A stretch of DNA of 44,844 nucleotides from Clostridium sp. 26_22 (GCA_001916005.1 MNRP01000041.1:1-44844), one strand, 5' to 3'; shown: positions 1-8,238, numbered from the stretch's first letter. Numbers and translations: made by a program. The notes: generated by a model from the letters alone, not told the origin.

Positions 1-95
1 CTAATTCTTATAATAGCAAAATCAATTCCTGATGCCTTTACTGCATCCCAATTAATATTACCTTGATGTGCTGATACATCTATTCCTTTACTCAT
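1..95 (-). CDS. GH25-type endolysin, N-terminal fragment cut by window edge
   Basis: The first 31 codons are visible and begin MSKGIDVSAHQGNINWDAV, the N-terminal signature of GH25 muramidases (the DVSxHQG strand carries an active-site Asp). It would cleave peptidoglycan glycan strands at lysis. The ATG at 95 follows a strong GGAGGTGGGG ribosome site and overlaps the end of a 25-codon ORF, so translation may be coupled. It sits directly after the holin, the normal lysis-cassette position. The catalytic domain and any wall-binding domain lie outside the window, so the full architecture is unknown. Confidence 0.85.
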   Translation of the reverse strand, partial: MSKGIDVSAHQGNINWDAVKASGIDFAIIRI

Positions 96-165
96 TAGCC
101 CCACCTCCAAATTCATTTTCATCTCTTTGGATTTCTCCATTTCCTAGAATTTCATTTTCTTCCAT
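88..165 (-). CDS. possible 25-aa ORF upstream of endolysin
   Basis: A short reading frame (MEENEILGNGEIQRDENEF...) follows a good AAAGGTGG ribosome site. Its stop overlaps the endolysin start, giving a stop-start overlap typical of translational coupling. It is acidic, has no membrane segment and matches no family I know. It may be a true small gene or a translated leader that brings ribosomes to the lysin start. Confidence 0.35.
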   Translation of the reverse strand: MEENEILGNGEIQRDENEFGGGANE

Positions 166-192
166 TGAAAATTCCACCTTTCTTTACAAAAT

Positions 193-229
193 AAATACTG
201 GAAGATTTTTTATTTTTCTTCCAGTATTT
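193..229 (-). terminator. hairpin after holin gene
   Basis: A 13-bp perfect inverted repeat (AAATACTGGAAGA and its complement) with an AT-only loop lies just past the holin stop. Only a weak T-rich tail follows on the minus strand, so it may be a partial terminator or an mRNA-processing or stability element separating holin from lysin. Confidence 0.5.
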
Positions 230-261
230 TAAAATTACAAGAAATTTATTCTTGTATTAAG

Positions 262-516
262 TTATTGATTTTTAGCATCATATAATACAGTAGCGGTACC
301 AATTCCACCTAATGCAGTAACAACTGCTTGTATTATACTATTTGCATCTAATCCCTCAATATGAATTATACAACCTATTATTGTCGCTATAATTCCTATC
401 AAAATATTTTGTATTGGAATAGGTAATGTTTCATTCCATCCAAAATGCTTTGATATTTTACCTAAAATATAAGTAAATAATGTTGTTATAACATATACTA
501 ATAATTGAACTGTCAT
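262..516 (-). CDS. phage holin
   Basis: An 84-aa small membrane protein with a hydrophobic segment near residues 3-20, a second at about 35-52 and a third amphipathic or hydrophobic stretch at 60-80 rich in Ala/Gly. Size, topology and position directly before the lysin identify a holin that would form inner-membrane lesions to release or activate the lysin. Its ATG overlaps the stop of the upstream coiled-coil gene by one base, so the two are probably co-translated. The exact holin family cannot be fixed by eye. Confidence 0.75.
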   Translation of the reverse strand: MTVQLLVYVITTLFTYILGKISKHFGWNETLPIPIQNILIGIIATIIGCIIHIEGLDANSIIQAVVTALGGIGTATVLYDAKNQ

Positions 517-767
517 TACTTTTCCCTCCTTTCTAAATCTTCTATTCTGTGATTTGCCACCTTTATTTGTTCTTCCAAAACAGGAACTCTTTGTGCAAAA
601 TTATTATGTGATCTGACCTCTCTTGTAAGTTCTTCCAATTTTGTATCTGTTACTGCTTGTTGTGTTGATAATGTATTTTCAATTTTTTTATTATTGGATA
701 AATTAGAAAGGACTACTCCTACAAGAGATAGTCCACCTGTTATTATACAACCTATTATCGTTTCCAT
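516..767 (-). CDS. small membrane-anchored coiled-coil phage protein of the lysis cassette
   Basis: 83 aa. An N-terminal hydrophobic segment (residues 3-21, METIIGCIITGGLSLVGVV) is followed by a polar alpha-helical region (about 25-83) with heptad character and the stretch TDTKLEELTREVRSHNNFA. Proteins of this form commonly precede holins in Bacillota phages and resemble the XhlA/BhlA type of lysis accessory protein. The exact function is unproven. The start follows GTGAGGAACAATA, and the gene overlaps the holin start. Confidence 0.7.
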   Translation of the reverse strand: METIIGCIITGGLSLVGVVLSNLSNNKKIENTLSTQQAVTDTKLEELTREVRSHNNFAQRVPVLEEQIKVANHRIEDLERREK

Positions 768-804
768 TATTGTTCCTCACTTTCTTTAGTATAAAGAAGG
801 AGCC

Positions 805-918
805 CTATCTAGACTCCTCCTCCAATTTTTCTTTTACTTTTTTTCTCCATAGTTTTGGAACATCTTCAATTGTCATTGTTTTTAAATCTCTAATTTGAAT
901 TACATAAAAATTAACCAT
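805..918 (-). CDS. 37-aa CD1375-like small phage protein
   Basis: A 37-codon gene starting MVNFYVIQIRDLKTMTIEDV and ending with basic and acidic helix residues (VPKLWRKKVKEKLEE). The MVNFYV start and the 'I..VP..W...V...L' pattern match the short proteins annotated as CD1375 family in clostridial phages, found between tail-fibre and lysis genes, which is its position here. Its ATG overlaps the end of the upstream 110-aa gene. Function is unknown. Confidence 0.65.
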   Translation of the reverse strand: MVNFYVIQIRDLKTMTIEDVPKLWRKKVKEKLEEESR

Positions 919-1243
919 TGCCAAGTACCTCCCCAATTTCCATAATTGCCTGTTCTAATGCAGAAATTCTTTCTACATCCGGAATTGCCACAACCCTTTT
1001 TGCATTTTCTTCTTTTGCAAATTTCAACCATTCATCATAATTTGCTTCAATACTTTCTGCAAGTGTATCTCTACTATTTACTTCTACTTCATACATATCG
1101 TATAAATATCTTGTTGTTTCTACTCCATCTGGATCTGTAACTTTTTCCTCTATTATATTGTCATAAAAAAGAACGGTACATTTACCGTTCTGATGTTTGC
1201 TTATTTCAAATTTATTTGGTTTTATTGAATTTTCTGTTTGCAT
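911..1243 (-). CDS. hypothetical phage tail-end accessory protein (110 aa)
   Basis: 110 aa with a strong AAAGGAGTGG ribosome site before ATG 1243, overlapping the last 32 bases of the reverse transcriptase gene. An N-terminal beta-rich region (residues 10-55, EISKHQNGKCTVLFYDN) precedes a helical C-terminus ending ISALEQAIMEIGEVLGNG. Proteins of this kind, with a C-terminal 'I..LE.AI.E' helix, usually lie between tail fibres and holins. It is not an obvious DGR accessory (Avd) protein, since it lacks the four-helix-bundle pattern. Function is unknown. Confidence 0.65.
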   Translation of the reverse strand: MQTENSIKPNKFEISKHQNGKCTVLFYDNIIEEKVTDPDGVETTRYLYDMYEVEVNSRDTLAESIEANYDEWLKFAKEENAKRVVAIPDVERISALEQAIMEIGEVLGNG

Positions 1244-2268
1244 AGCTCACCACTCCTTTTAACTTATTTATATCTATATATGGTCTTATATATTTTTGAT
1301 TAAAATTGTAACTGTTACAATGTTTAAGCCAACCATAATAACTTATCATTGCTGAAGCATCTGTCAAGGTTACTTTATTTCTTTTATATATTCTTTTTGC
1401 CCTTCTCTTTATCCTTAAAAAATTTCCACGCCTTAAAGTTGTATATCCTCTGTAATATCGATACCCAATAAAATCAACTGGCCTACTATCAACTCTAAAT
1501 AGCTGCCAGTTTTCCTTTAAATTTAGGCCTTCCTTTTTCAACTTCAATTCTATTTCATTTTTTATTTTCTTCAATTCCTTCTTATTTCTGTGAAAAAGTA
1601 ACATATCATCCATATATCTTAAATAATATTTTACCTTCATTTCTTCCTTTATAAAATGGTCTACATCTTGCAAATAAAAATTTGCAAACCATTGTGAAGT
1701 ATAATTTCCGGATTGGAAGTCCATTTTCGGAGCTATCAATTATTTTTTCAATAAGATCTAAAGTATCTCTATCTTTTATAACTCTCATAAACTTTCTTTT
1801 CATTATTTCTTTATTTATCGATGGATAAAATTTTTTCACATCAAGTTTTAAAGCATATTTTGTATTTTTTCTATCATTTACCAATATTTTTTTTATATAT
1901 TTTCCCCCATAATGTATGCCTCGGTTTGGAACTGAAGCACAGCAATATTCATACATTCCTTTTTGAATTATTGGTTGTATCTGCTGCATCAATGCCCAAT
2001 GAATAATCTGGTCCGGATAAAATTTTGGTTTATATATAATTCTTTCTTTTTTTCTTGCACCATCGTGAATTAGCATTTTTATATATGGACTTGGTGTATA
2101 TGTTTTATTGATAAGCATATTGTATATTTCATCAACATAAAAATTGACATCTTCTAATATTTTTCTTACACCATTTCTATCTTTTTTTCCTTTTGATGCA
2201 TTTATAATTGCTTTTCTAATATTTTCTTTTTTTGTTATCTTTTCATATATATTTCCTACTCTTTTCAC
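1212..2268 (-). CDS. DGR reverse transcriptase, read through a +1 shift at a CGG codon
   Basis: The reading frame from 2268 contains the first catalytic Asp (KLDVKKFYPSI, about D143) and runs to GLPI at 186. The next in-frame codon is CGG (1708-1710). Reading CGGA as one Gly moves into the frame that ends at 1212 and gives GLPIGNYTSQWFANF followed by RYMDDMLLF (YMDD about 218-221) and the thumb region FIGYRYYRGYTTLRRG. The restored IGxxxSQ motif is the signature that separates DGR reverse transcriptases from group II intron RTs (QGxxxSP). The restored protein is 351 aa, normal for the family. It would copy the adjacent template repeat RNA with adenine mutagenesis. Without the shift, a 220-aa product lacks YMDD and is inactive. 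It lies downstream of the target gene and template repeat; no avd gene is recognisable nearby. Confidence 0.85.
1708..1710 (-). other. in-frame CGG, inferred +1 shift site (reverse transcriptase)
   Basis: Coding strand reads CCA ATC CGG AAA; skipping C gives CCA ATC GGA AAT TAT, i.e. P-I-G-N-Y, completing the conserved IGxxxSQ motif of DGR reverse transcriptases. The recovered residue is the motif's glycine. Confidence 0.75.
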
Positions 2269-2398
2269 TTTCCCTCCTGGTTTCTTATTTCGTCTACCGA
2301 TTTTTCGCTCAAAAGGAGCTACTAGACCAGTCCAGTTTCGACTCTATTTTTAGCAAGTGCTATGGAAAATGATGTGTAAAAATAATTTAAAATAAGTA
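2269..2398 (-). ncRNA. DGR template-RNA spacer between template repeat and RT gene
   Basis: These 130 bases carry no gene. In known DGRs the segment between the template repeat and the RT start is transcribed with the repeat and is needed for priming and RT binding. The location fits that role here, but no structure was confirmed. The ribosome site of the RT (AGGAGGG) lies at its left end. Confidence 0.45.
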
Positions 2399-2503
2399 GG
2401 CGAGCCCCGTAATTCCAGTTCGAATTGCCGGAACCATTGTTCAAATTCAAGTAAAAGAACCCATCATTAGCACCATTGTTGAAATTACCCCCAGCAAACG
2501 CTA
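2399..2503 (-). repeat. DGR template repeat (TR)
   Basis: 105 bp aligning without gaps to 2658-2762. All nine internal differences (2414, 2420, 2425, 2447, 2452, 2464, 2476, 2477, 2480) are T on the plus strand of TR, that is A on the coding strand. A further one at 2397, just outside, follows the same rule. No C, G or T of the coding strand differs. TR is rich in AAY codons (GGNFNNGAND, NGSGNSNWNYG), the usual design that lets A mutagenesis reach many residues without making stops. Homology ends sharply after GCTA at 2503. Confidence 0.95.
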
Positions 2504-2640
2504 AAATTCAAAACGACAATTACAGGATCGCACACATCAAATCCCCTGTAGGATATTATATATATTTTTTTTAAAAATTTTAACTACTCTTAAATTAAGG
2601 TATTTATAATGGAGGCTGGCCGCCCCCATACCCCTGCTTG
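2504..2640. other. non-coding DGR interval between variable and template repeats
   Basis: No convincing ORF, and no room for a typical avd gene of about 120 codons. It contains a GC-rich hairpin next to the target-gene stop and an imperfect inverted repeat around CTACAGGGGAT / ATCCTGTA (about 2520-2553) that could fold in the template RNA or end the tail-fibre transcript. Confidence 0.5.
2611..2627. other. GC-rich hairpin downstream of the variable repeat
   Basis: GGGGGC and GCCTCC (minus strand) pair over six positions (one G-U) around a five-base loop, about 30 bp beyond the end of VR. DGRs such as that of phage BPP-1 need a short hairpin or cruciform just downstream of VR for efficient homing. 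Position and GC content, in a very AT-rich genome, fit that role. Confidence 0.55.
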
Positions 2641-4446
2641 TTACTGGTATTTAAGAAGGCGAGCCCCGTAATACCAGTACGAACTGCCGGAACCATTGTT
2701 CAAATCCAAGCAAAAGAACCCAGCATTAGCACCAAAGTAGAAATTACCCCCAGCAAACGCTATTCTGTTTCCTTCTGCACACCAATAATAATCGCAAGTT
2801 CCTGTACCAGAGCTTCCATTTGATTCTATTGGTATTGCTATTTCAGGATAATTTTCATCATATCCTAATTTACTTGTATAGCAATTCGTTTGTTTTAAAT
2901 TTGTATATCCAACTGGTTTATAAGGAGCAACAAATTTATCAGAAGCATATTGAGTAGGATCATCACAAACATATGCCACATAATCTTTAATATTAAGCCC
3001 ATCTATTGCAGTAAACATATTACTAAACACATTTTCAATTCCTCTATATATAACTGAATGACATCCGTCATTTGATAGACAACCTGATTTCATTCCTAAT
3101 TCATCACATTGTCCTGCTTTTTGACCTATTCCCCACAAAGCATTTCCTACTGCTATATTAACGGCAGCTCCATCAAAATACACTGCCTTACCAGTTACAC
3201 TTCCATTAGAAAATTCTTCTATTTTGGTTATTGTTCTTTCTGATGCTACAGAATTATTCCAAGCATCAGTTGCTCCTATTGATACATTTCTACCAACATA
3301 CATATTACTTGAATTTGCTACAATTATTCTGTTAACATTATTTTCAGCAATTAAGGCTTTTTGATTAAACCATTCAGATACTCCTCTACCTAGTTTACTT
3401 TGAGAATTATAGTCAGCATATTCAACTAAATACAACAATTGTAATATAAAGTATCTAGTATCCATTTGACAAAATCCTTCGCCTACTGCAGTCGCTAAAG
3501 TTCTAAATGCTGCTATTGTTTTGTTATATGCAGGAATTGTTCCACTAATGCTGTGAGCATTTCCTTCGGCATCTATGCTAATTCCATATCTACCAACAGA
3601 AAATTCTTTACTATGTTTATAACCTGCTCTATTATAATCAGATATATAAATATATTCATAATCACCTTTAACTTCTCTTTTGAACCAAAATTCTGGAATC
3701 CTTGTAAGTACTTCTCCATTTGTTCCATCAAATTTAAAACCTGGTTCTCCATAAAATGCTGTTATTTTTTTATTTTTCGTATCATAATTATATGTAATTA
3801 TATCAGACCATGGATATAAATTATCAAAATCGTTTTGAACTTCATCCCCATTTTTTGTTGCATTTGCAACCAAACCTGTATTATCACAAATTCTCTCCCA
3901 TTTTGAAAGAACATTATCTACAATTTTTCTTCTAATACCATAATTTTTCCCAACAAATTCTCTAGCTTCAGTTATTGCTTCTTGTAATTCTTTTTCAGTT
4001 ACATATATTTGAGTAGAATCTAATGTAATTGTAACATTACTAGCATTATCAACAATAACATTTATTTGAATATGTTTTTCTATTTTTTCAGCAATAGAAT
4101 TATTTATATATTCTGCATTACTTCCTGCATTTGCATAAGCATATAATACTTTTGCTTTTGTATCCGGATCAATTGCAAATAATCCAATTTCTCTAAAATA
4201 AAATGCACTTTTTGCATCAGTATTTTTAAAAATAAAAGATACACTTGCTTGTGTATCCCCTGTTATTTTTGTTTCTTCAATTGGACATTCTAATACTTTT
4301 GTAGTTAACGCTGTTTTATCTGCAGCATTACCACTCAAATTTCCGCTACCTATTTCAGCATGGTCAAATTGTATTTTCTTTCCCTGCAATGTTTTTGCTG
4401 CCAATAGGGCACCTTGCTTTGTTATATAGACTTTTTCAAATCCCAT
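2641..4446 (-). CDS. tail-fibre/collar protein with DGR-diversified C-type-lectin-like tip
   Basis: 601 aa. Residues about 1-160 (KVYITKQGALLAAKTLQGKK, IGSGNLSG, FYFREIGLFA) match the N-terminal tail-collar fibre domain that attaches to the baseplate. The C-terminal part (about 230-601) has the Trp/Gly/Asn-rich pattern of formylglycine-enzyme/C-type-lectin-like folds used by DGR targets. It ends in the variable repeat (residues about 562-597, FAGGNFYFGANAGFFCLDL ... YGARLL). It would bind the host surface, with receptor range altered by the DGR. It directly follows the baseplate tail protein I gene. The last residues LLKYQ lie beyond VR. Confidence 0.9.
   Translation of the reverse strand: MGFEKVYITKQGALLAAKTLQGKKIQFDHAEIGSGNLSGNAADKTALTTKVLECPIEETKITGDTQASVSFIFKNTDAKSAFYFREIGLFAIDPDTKAKVLYAYANAGSNAEYINNSIAEKIEKHIQINVIVDNASNVTITLDSTQIYVTEKELQEAITEAREFVGKNYGIRRKIVDNVLSKWERICDNTGLVANATKNGDEVQNDFDNLYPWSDIITYNYDTKNKKITAFYGEPGFKFDGTNGEVLTRIPEFWFKREVKGDYEYIYISDYNRAGYKHSKEFSVGRYGISIDAEGNAHSISGTIPAYNKTIAAFRTLATAVGEGFCQMDTRYFILQLLYLVEYADYNSQSKLGRGVSEWFNQKALIAENNVNRIIVANSSNMYVGRNVSIGATDAWNNSVASERTITKIEEFSNGSVTGKAVYFDGAAVNIAVGNALWGIGQKAGQCDELGMKSGCLSNDGCHSVIYRGIENVFSNMFTAIDGLNIKDYVAYVCDDPTQYASDKFVAPYKPVGYTNLKQTNCYTSKLGYDENYPEIAIPIESNGSSGTGTCDYYWCAEGNRIAFAGGNFYFGANAGFFCLDLNNGSGSSYWYYGARLLKYQ
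2658..2762 (-). repeat. DGR variable repeat (VR)
   Basis: 3' end of the tail-fibre gene, ungapped match to the template repeat 259 bp away. TR-encoded residues changed in VR are N to Y, N to F, D to A, Y to C, N to D, N to S, N to Y and N to Y, every one explained by adenine substitutions. The one extra change outside, at 2656, is silent (Leu). The 3' end carries the GC-rich stretch ACGGGGCTCGCC, a good candidate for the initiation-of-mutagenic-homing sequence. Confidence 0.95.
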
Positions 4447-4447
4447 T

Positions 4448-5236
4448 TTAATCTTTACCTCCTATTTCAATATAATCTTGGCTTGCTAATTGTAAACCTA
4501 AATTAGTATTTTGATTTATACTTATATTTTCCTTTTTTTCTTCTGTAGTTATATTTAAGTCAATGTAATCTTGCCTAGACACTTTAGAACCTATGCTTTC
4601 ATCTGCATTTAATATAGTATCTTCTAGTATTATATCTGTGTTCGGATCAACATTCATATATTCCATATTAGAAACAACTAGTCCAATATTATTTTCTTGT
4701 ATAATTGTTATATCCTCTTTTCGTTCAAATGCTATTGCATTTAGATTTATATAATCTTGACTTGATATTACTGCACCTATAAATTCATTTGCTTTTGTTT
4801 CCAACTTGTAATCTAACATAATATTTGCAGGTATTTGTTTTATCAAGTTAGTTTTTAACATTTCTGCTGCTTCAGTATATACCAAATTTATAGTAATATG
4901 TAATTCATAATCTTTGGCTTCTAATTTATAGTTATCTTTTCCAATGCTTTCATTTAAAGTATTTATCAACCATTTTAATGTATATGGCACTTTATTATTC
5001 ATTTTAAAAAGAATATTCATCCTTCTTGCTTCTATTGTTTCTGCCTTGTTTGTAATTCCATATATTTTTTCATATCTATCTAATCCATAAGTCCTAGCAG
5101 ATTTTACAATTACTTCTCTTAATATACTATCTATCAAATACCTCATACTTTCGATTTCTACATCTTCTGCATCAAAAATCTTATTAAATTCAACTACATT
5201 TTTTAGAAATGGTGGCATATATTCTACTAACTTCAT
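4448..5236 (-). CDS. baseplate protein XkdU-like (tail protein I / DUF2313)
   Basis: 262 aa. The N-terminus YMPPFLKNVVEFNKIFDAED, with ITNKAETIEARRMNILFKMN and YTLKWLINTLNESIG at 75-115, is the YmfQ/XkdU pattern of proteins linking baseplate wedge and tail fibre. The C-terminal 110 residues contain four degenerate copies of a motif like 'ISSQDYINLN' (about 157, 188, 217, 250), a repeat that may be a fibre-binding extension. It overlaps the baseplate J gene by four bases and lies directly upstream of the fibre gene. Confidence 0.8.
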   Translation of the reverse strand: MKLVEYMPPFLKNVVEFNKIFDAEDVEIESMRYLIDSILREVIVKSARTYGLDRYEKIYGITNKAETIEARRMNILFKMNNKVPYTLKWLINTLNESIGKDNYKLEAKDYELHITINLVYTEAAEMLKTNLIKQIPANIMLDYKLETKANEFIGAVISSQDYINLNAIAFERKEDITIIQENNIGLVVSNMEYMNVDPNTDIILEDTILNADESIGSKVSRQDYIDLNITTEEKKENISINQNTNLGLQLASQDYIEIGGKD

Positions 5237-6339
5237 TTTAATGTCACCTCTTTCAATGTAGGAATTTCAAATTTTTGTAATTCTATATTTGAAGCCTTAT
5301 TATTTATAACTGTATTTGCTACATCTATAACTCCATCTGCATTTAGAATTATTGTATCTATTTGAGATTTTCTTATAATAATGGTTTCTGTGTTTTCCCA
5401 ATTTTGCTTTAATTGTAAGAAATAATCATTTATTAATTGTTTTATTTGTTTTCTTACATTTTCAATAGTTGTAGTTTCAGATATTGTAACAGTAGAAATT
5501 ATAGAAATTTCAATTTCCTTAACTGTATCAACTGTTACAACATGTCCGATTGGGGCAATTCCTAATCCTTCATCTGTAAAATCAGGGCATATTTCTTTTT
5601 GAACTTTATCAATTAAAACTTGTGAGGCCTTATCAAAATTACTATCTAATATTGTAAGTTTAACGGTTCCTGGCCCATTCCATATTGGAGTAACCTTTAC
5701 ACCACCAACTCCGGCTATCTCTTTTGTTTTATTTTGATAATCAATTATATTTCCACCAAACCCTTGCTCACTTGTGGTCTCATAGTACCTACTTCTCAAA
5801 GAATCGTCGCTTTCTTCATCTTCTCCAGGAATTAAAATATCTGTTAGTTCTGCTTTTGCTAAATTTTCTATATAATTTACTGGTATTAAATTCCCAACAT
5901 AATTATTTCCTATTGCTCCAGCAGTTTCACATTCCATTTTATAGATTCCTTTTTCAATTCTTTCGGTCGCTTTATATACTATATCCTCTATTGTAAATCG
6001 CTCTCCTACATCTATGTCCATCAACTTATCATTTTCATCGTAAAATATTCCTTTTTTTATTGCATATGTTGCTTCATTTCTTGTAAGACCAACTTGGTTT
6101 GCTAATCTATCTAAATATTCTTCTACAGCAGTATCTGCAAAAACCAAATCTATATTATTTTTTAACAAAATATACATTTGTGCTAGTTCCGCTGCTGCAG
6201 GTCCCAAAGCATCATATATAATACTTCCTTCCCTTTTATCAATTTGAGTAGGTACTGTATCTAGCATTCTTTGTAGAATAGTGTCATAGTCAAAATATTC
6301 ATCTAAATTCTCAATTTTATCTATATCAACTACGCTCAT
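5233..6339 (-). CDS. baseplate J family protein (XkdT-like)
   Basis: 368 aa. REGSIIYDALGPAAAELAQMY (about 38-58) and the 'AGEEDESDDSLRSRY' type segment (LIPGEDEESDDSLRSRYYE, about 172-190) followed by GFGGNIIDYQNKTKEIAGVGGVKVTP are diagnostic of baseplate J/gp47 proteins, which form the wedge of contractile tails. It is of full length. It starts one base into the end of the upstream gene and overlaps the downstream XkdU-like gene, so wedge proteins are translated together. Confidence 0.9.
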   Translation of the reverse strand: MSVVDIDKIENLDEYFDYDTILQRMLDTVPTQIDKREGSIIYDALGPAAAELAQMYILLKNNIDLVFADTAVEEYLDRLANQVGLTRNEATYAIKKGIFYDENDKLMDIDVGERFTIEDIVYKATERIEKGIYKMECETAGAIGNNYVGNLIPVNYIENLAKAELTDILIPGEDEESDDSLRSRYYETTSEQGFGGNIIDYQNKTKEIAGVGGVKVTPIWNGPGTVKLTILDSNFDKASQVLIDKVQKEICPDFTDEGLGIAPIGHVVTVDTVKEIEISIISTVTISETTTIENVRKQIKQLINDYFLQLKQNWENTETIIIRKSQIDTIILNADGVIDVANTVINNKASNIELQKFEIPTLKEVTLK

Positions 6340-6743
6340 TAAACACTCACCACCTTTTCCGCTTCAAATTTTCCTATATTTGTAACTACTGTAAATTTCA
6401 CTTTTATTTCATTTCTGTTTATTTCAAAATCAAAGTCCTTTACTTCTGTTATCCTTAAATCCTGTAATAATGCTTCGGTTATTACTCTTTCTAATTCAGG
6501 AATTACAAAAGTTGTATTTTCCCCGATTAAATGTTTTAGTTCGATTCCATAGTTCCAACTATAAATAAGATGTTCAAATCTTTCTGTATTTAATATACAA
6601 TATACAGCCTGTTTCATTGCATCAATACCATCACAAAATTTTGAAATAGTATTTTTTTCTATATTCAAATAATATGTCTTGCTTGTTTGTTCTATTATAT
6701 CTTGCACATTGTTTATTACAATATTATCTGTATTAGGTGTCAT
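6339..6743 (-). CDS. baseplate wedge protein, XkdS-like (DUF2634)
   Basis: 134 aa. FCDGIDAMKQAVYCILNTERF and YSWNYGIELKHLIGE (about 36-75) are the conserved core of the gp25/XkdS/DUF2634 family of small lysozyme-fold baseplate proteins, here without catalytic function. Order (XkdR-, XkdS-, XkdT-, XkdU-like) is that of PBSX-type tails. Overlaps the J gene by one base. Confidence 0.85.
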   Translation of the reverse strand: MTPNTDNIVINNVQDIIEQTSKTYYLNIEKNTISKFCDGIDAMKQAVYCILNTERFEHLIYSWNYGIELKHLIGENTTFVIPELERVITEALLQDLRITEVKDFDFEINRNEIKVKFTVVTNIGKFEAEKVVSV

Positions 6744-6761
6744 CTTATTACCACCTTTCTT

Positions 6762-7256
6762 TTAAAATTTATCTAGTACAACAAAGTTATTTCCACCTTG
6801 CTGTTGTATTAAAATAACATTGTCGTTAATTTTTAATGCATTATGTACTGTTATACTTTTAGTCCCATTTATACTATGTTTATGTGTTAAATTTATATCT
6901 TTTTGTTTTACTGATACACCTATTTCTCCTGTGACATTATTAGTTATTTTTTGATTATTGTCATTTGGAGATATATCAGATGAAACACTTATATTTGAGT
7001 TAACATCTGCAGTATGGTTATGGTTAGCATTTAATGATGTTTTTTCTGTACTCCAGTCCATAGTTACATCTACTGTATAATCCTTAACATTTTTAGTAAG
7101 TACTAAAAATTCTTTTGTTAGTTTTAATTTTTGTTCAACTGTTATTTCAAGTGGTTCAACACTTGTTACAGTTCCAAATAAAACAGAAGTAGGAGCATTT
7201 GCATCATTTGCTCCTACTGCCATTTTTTTTATTACTTCTCCTAATGAACTACTCAT
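6762..7256 (-). CDS. baseplate protein, DUF2577/XkdR-like, with inserted domain
   Basis: 164 aa. The N-terminus (SSLGEVIKKMAVGANDANAP, then FGTVTSVEPLEITVEQKLKL) and C-terminus (NDNVILIQQQGGNNFVVLDKF) match DUF2577 proteins, an OB-fold component near the tail tip. Residues about 75-140 add an Asn/Thr/His-rich insert (NANHNHTADVN, LTHKHSINGT). The insert could bind metal through its His residues, but that is inference. Confidence 0.75.
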   Translation of the reverse strand: MSSSLGEVIKKMAVGANDANAPTSVLFGTVTSVEPLEITVEQKLKLTKEFLVLTKNVKDYTVDVTMDWSTEKTSLNANHNHTADVNSNISVSSDISPNDNNQKITNNVTGEIGVSVKQKDINLTHKHSINGTKSITVHNALKINDNVILIQQQGGNNFVVLDKF

Positions 7257-7264
7257 ATTTCCCC

Positions 7265-8227
7265 CTATTGAGATATAAAGTTTTGGCCTCTTAATGTTAA
7301 ATCCATAAAATGTTCTCCATTTTTAAAAGTATGTTTTGCTTTTTCTACTAACATAAAGTTTTGAAGCTTAACATCTCCTAAATTCAGATTTACTATTATA
7401 AGCGAACCACCTCTAACCCTAATATCTCCTAATGCATTTTTTATTTCGAGGCTTCGTGTTTTTTGATTATATAAATCTAGTAGTGCTCTTGCTTTAACTG
7501 CTCCATTAGTTTTTTCATCTATTGTATCAAAATATTGTAATACTCCCCATTTTTCAATATTACTTGAATCTTTTGCCATATAAACTTCTCTTTTTCCTGT
7601 GTCGGAATTATCGTATGTAAGCTTTATTTGATTATATGTATCTGAATCTATGGAACTTTCATAATCAAAGTTTTCTCCAGTTTCTTCATCTATGACTAAT
7701 CCCACTTTCATTCTTTCTAGGTTTTTCAAACACAATTTTCCAAAATCATCATATAGAACATACATTTCTTTTCTATTTCTTATTGTTTCATCTAGTGCAT
7801 TTAATATAATATCAAATAAAGACTGATTGCTTTCAGTCTTTTTTGCTATCACATATCCTGTATTTTCAAGCATTCCAACATTCAATTGAAAATCACTAGC
7901 AATAGAGCGTACTACTTCATCTGCTCTTTTATTTACATATACTCTAGTATCTTTATTTTTTAAATATCGAAGTTGATCATATGCTGTTGTTTTAATTATT
8001 TGTTCTTTATCACGCTTTTTTCTAAACACAAACCCATAAAATAAATTTGTATTATCAACTTTAAATGCTACTGGATTTCCTTCTTCAAAGTTAATTATTT
8101 CATCCTTAACAACTTTAAATTCTAGTTTTCCAGCAGCACCTTTTCTTTCAGTTGTCCAAGTTATTTCATCTTGAACAACTGGTTCATATACAGTATTTCC
8201 ATTTTGAATTAATAATTGTTGGCTCAT
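7265..8227 (-). CDS. tail hub protein, XkdQ-like (gp27/late control D type)
   Basis: 320 aa from ATG 8227, chosen because it follows AGGAGGAAAG; an upstream start would overlap the LysM gene. EPVVQDEITWTTERKGAAGKLEFKV, the KKRDKEQIIKTTAYDQLRYLKN segment and SLFDIILNALDETIRNR match the XkdQ/YqbQ family forming the baseplate hub below the tube. Located between the LysM tail protein and the DUF2577 gene as in PBSX. Confidence 0.85.
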   Translation of the reverse strand: MSQQLLIQNGNTVYEPVVQDEITWTTERKGAAGKLEFKVVKDEIINFEEGNPVAFKVDNTNLFYGFVFRKKRDKEQIIKTTAYDQLRYLKNKDTRVYVNKRADEVVRSIASDFQLNVGMLENTGYVIAKKTESNQSLFDIILNALDETIRNRKEMYVLYDDFGKLCLKNLERMKVGLVIDEETGENFDYESSIDSDTYNQIKLTYDNSDTGKREVYMAKDSSNIEKWGVLQYFDTIDEKTNGAVKARALLDLYNQKTRSLEIKNALGDIRVRGGSLIIVNLNLGDVKLQNFMLVEKAKHTFKNGEHFMDLTLRGQNFISQ

Positions 8228-8238
8228 TTTCTTTCCTC

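Noticed and set aside
911..1243. DGR accessory gene avd
   Set aside because: Beta-rich N-terminus and lack of a four-helix pattern; similar proteins occur in phages without DGRs.
1212..2268. RT as a plain pseudogene
   Set aside because: Only one base is out of place, the rest is conserved, and the same CGG pattern explains five other genes. Decay remains possible but is the less economical reading.
2144..2353. Plus-strand ORFs such as those opposite the RT, tape measure and SbcC-like genes
   Set aside because: They lack ribosome sites, have hydrophobic low-complexity translations and mirror well-supported minus-strand genes.
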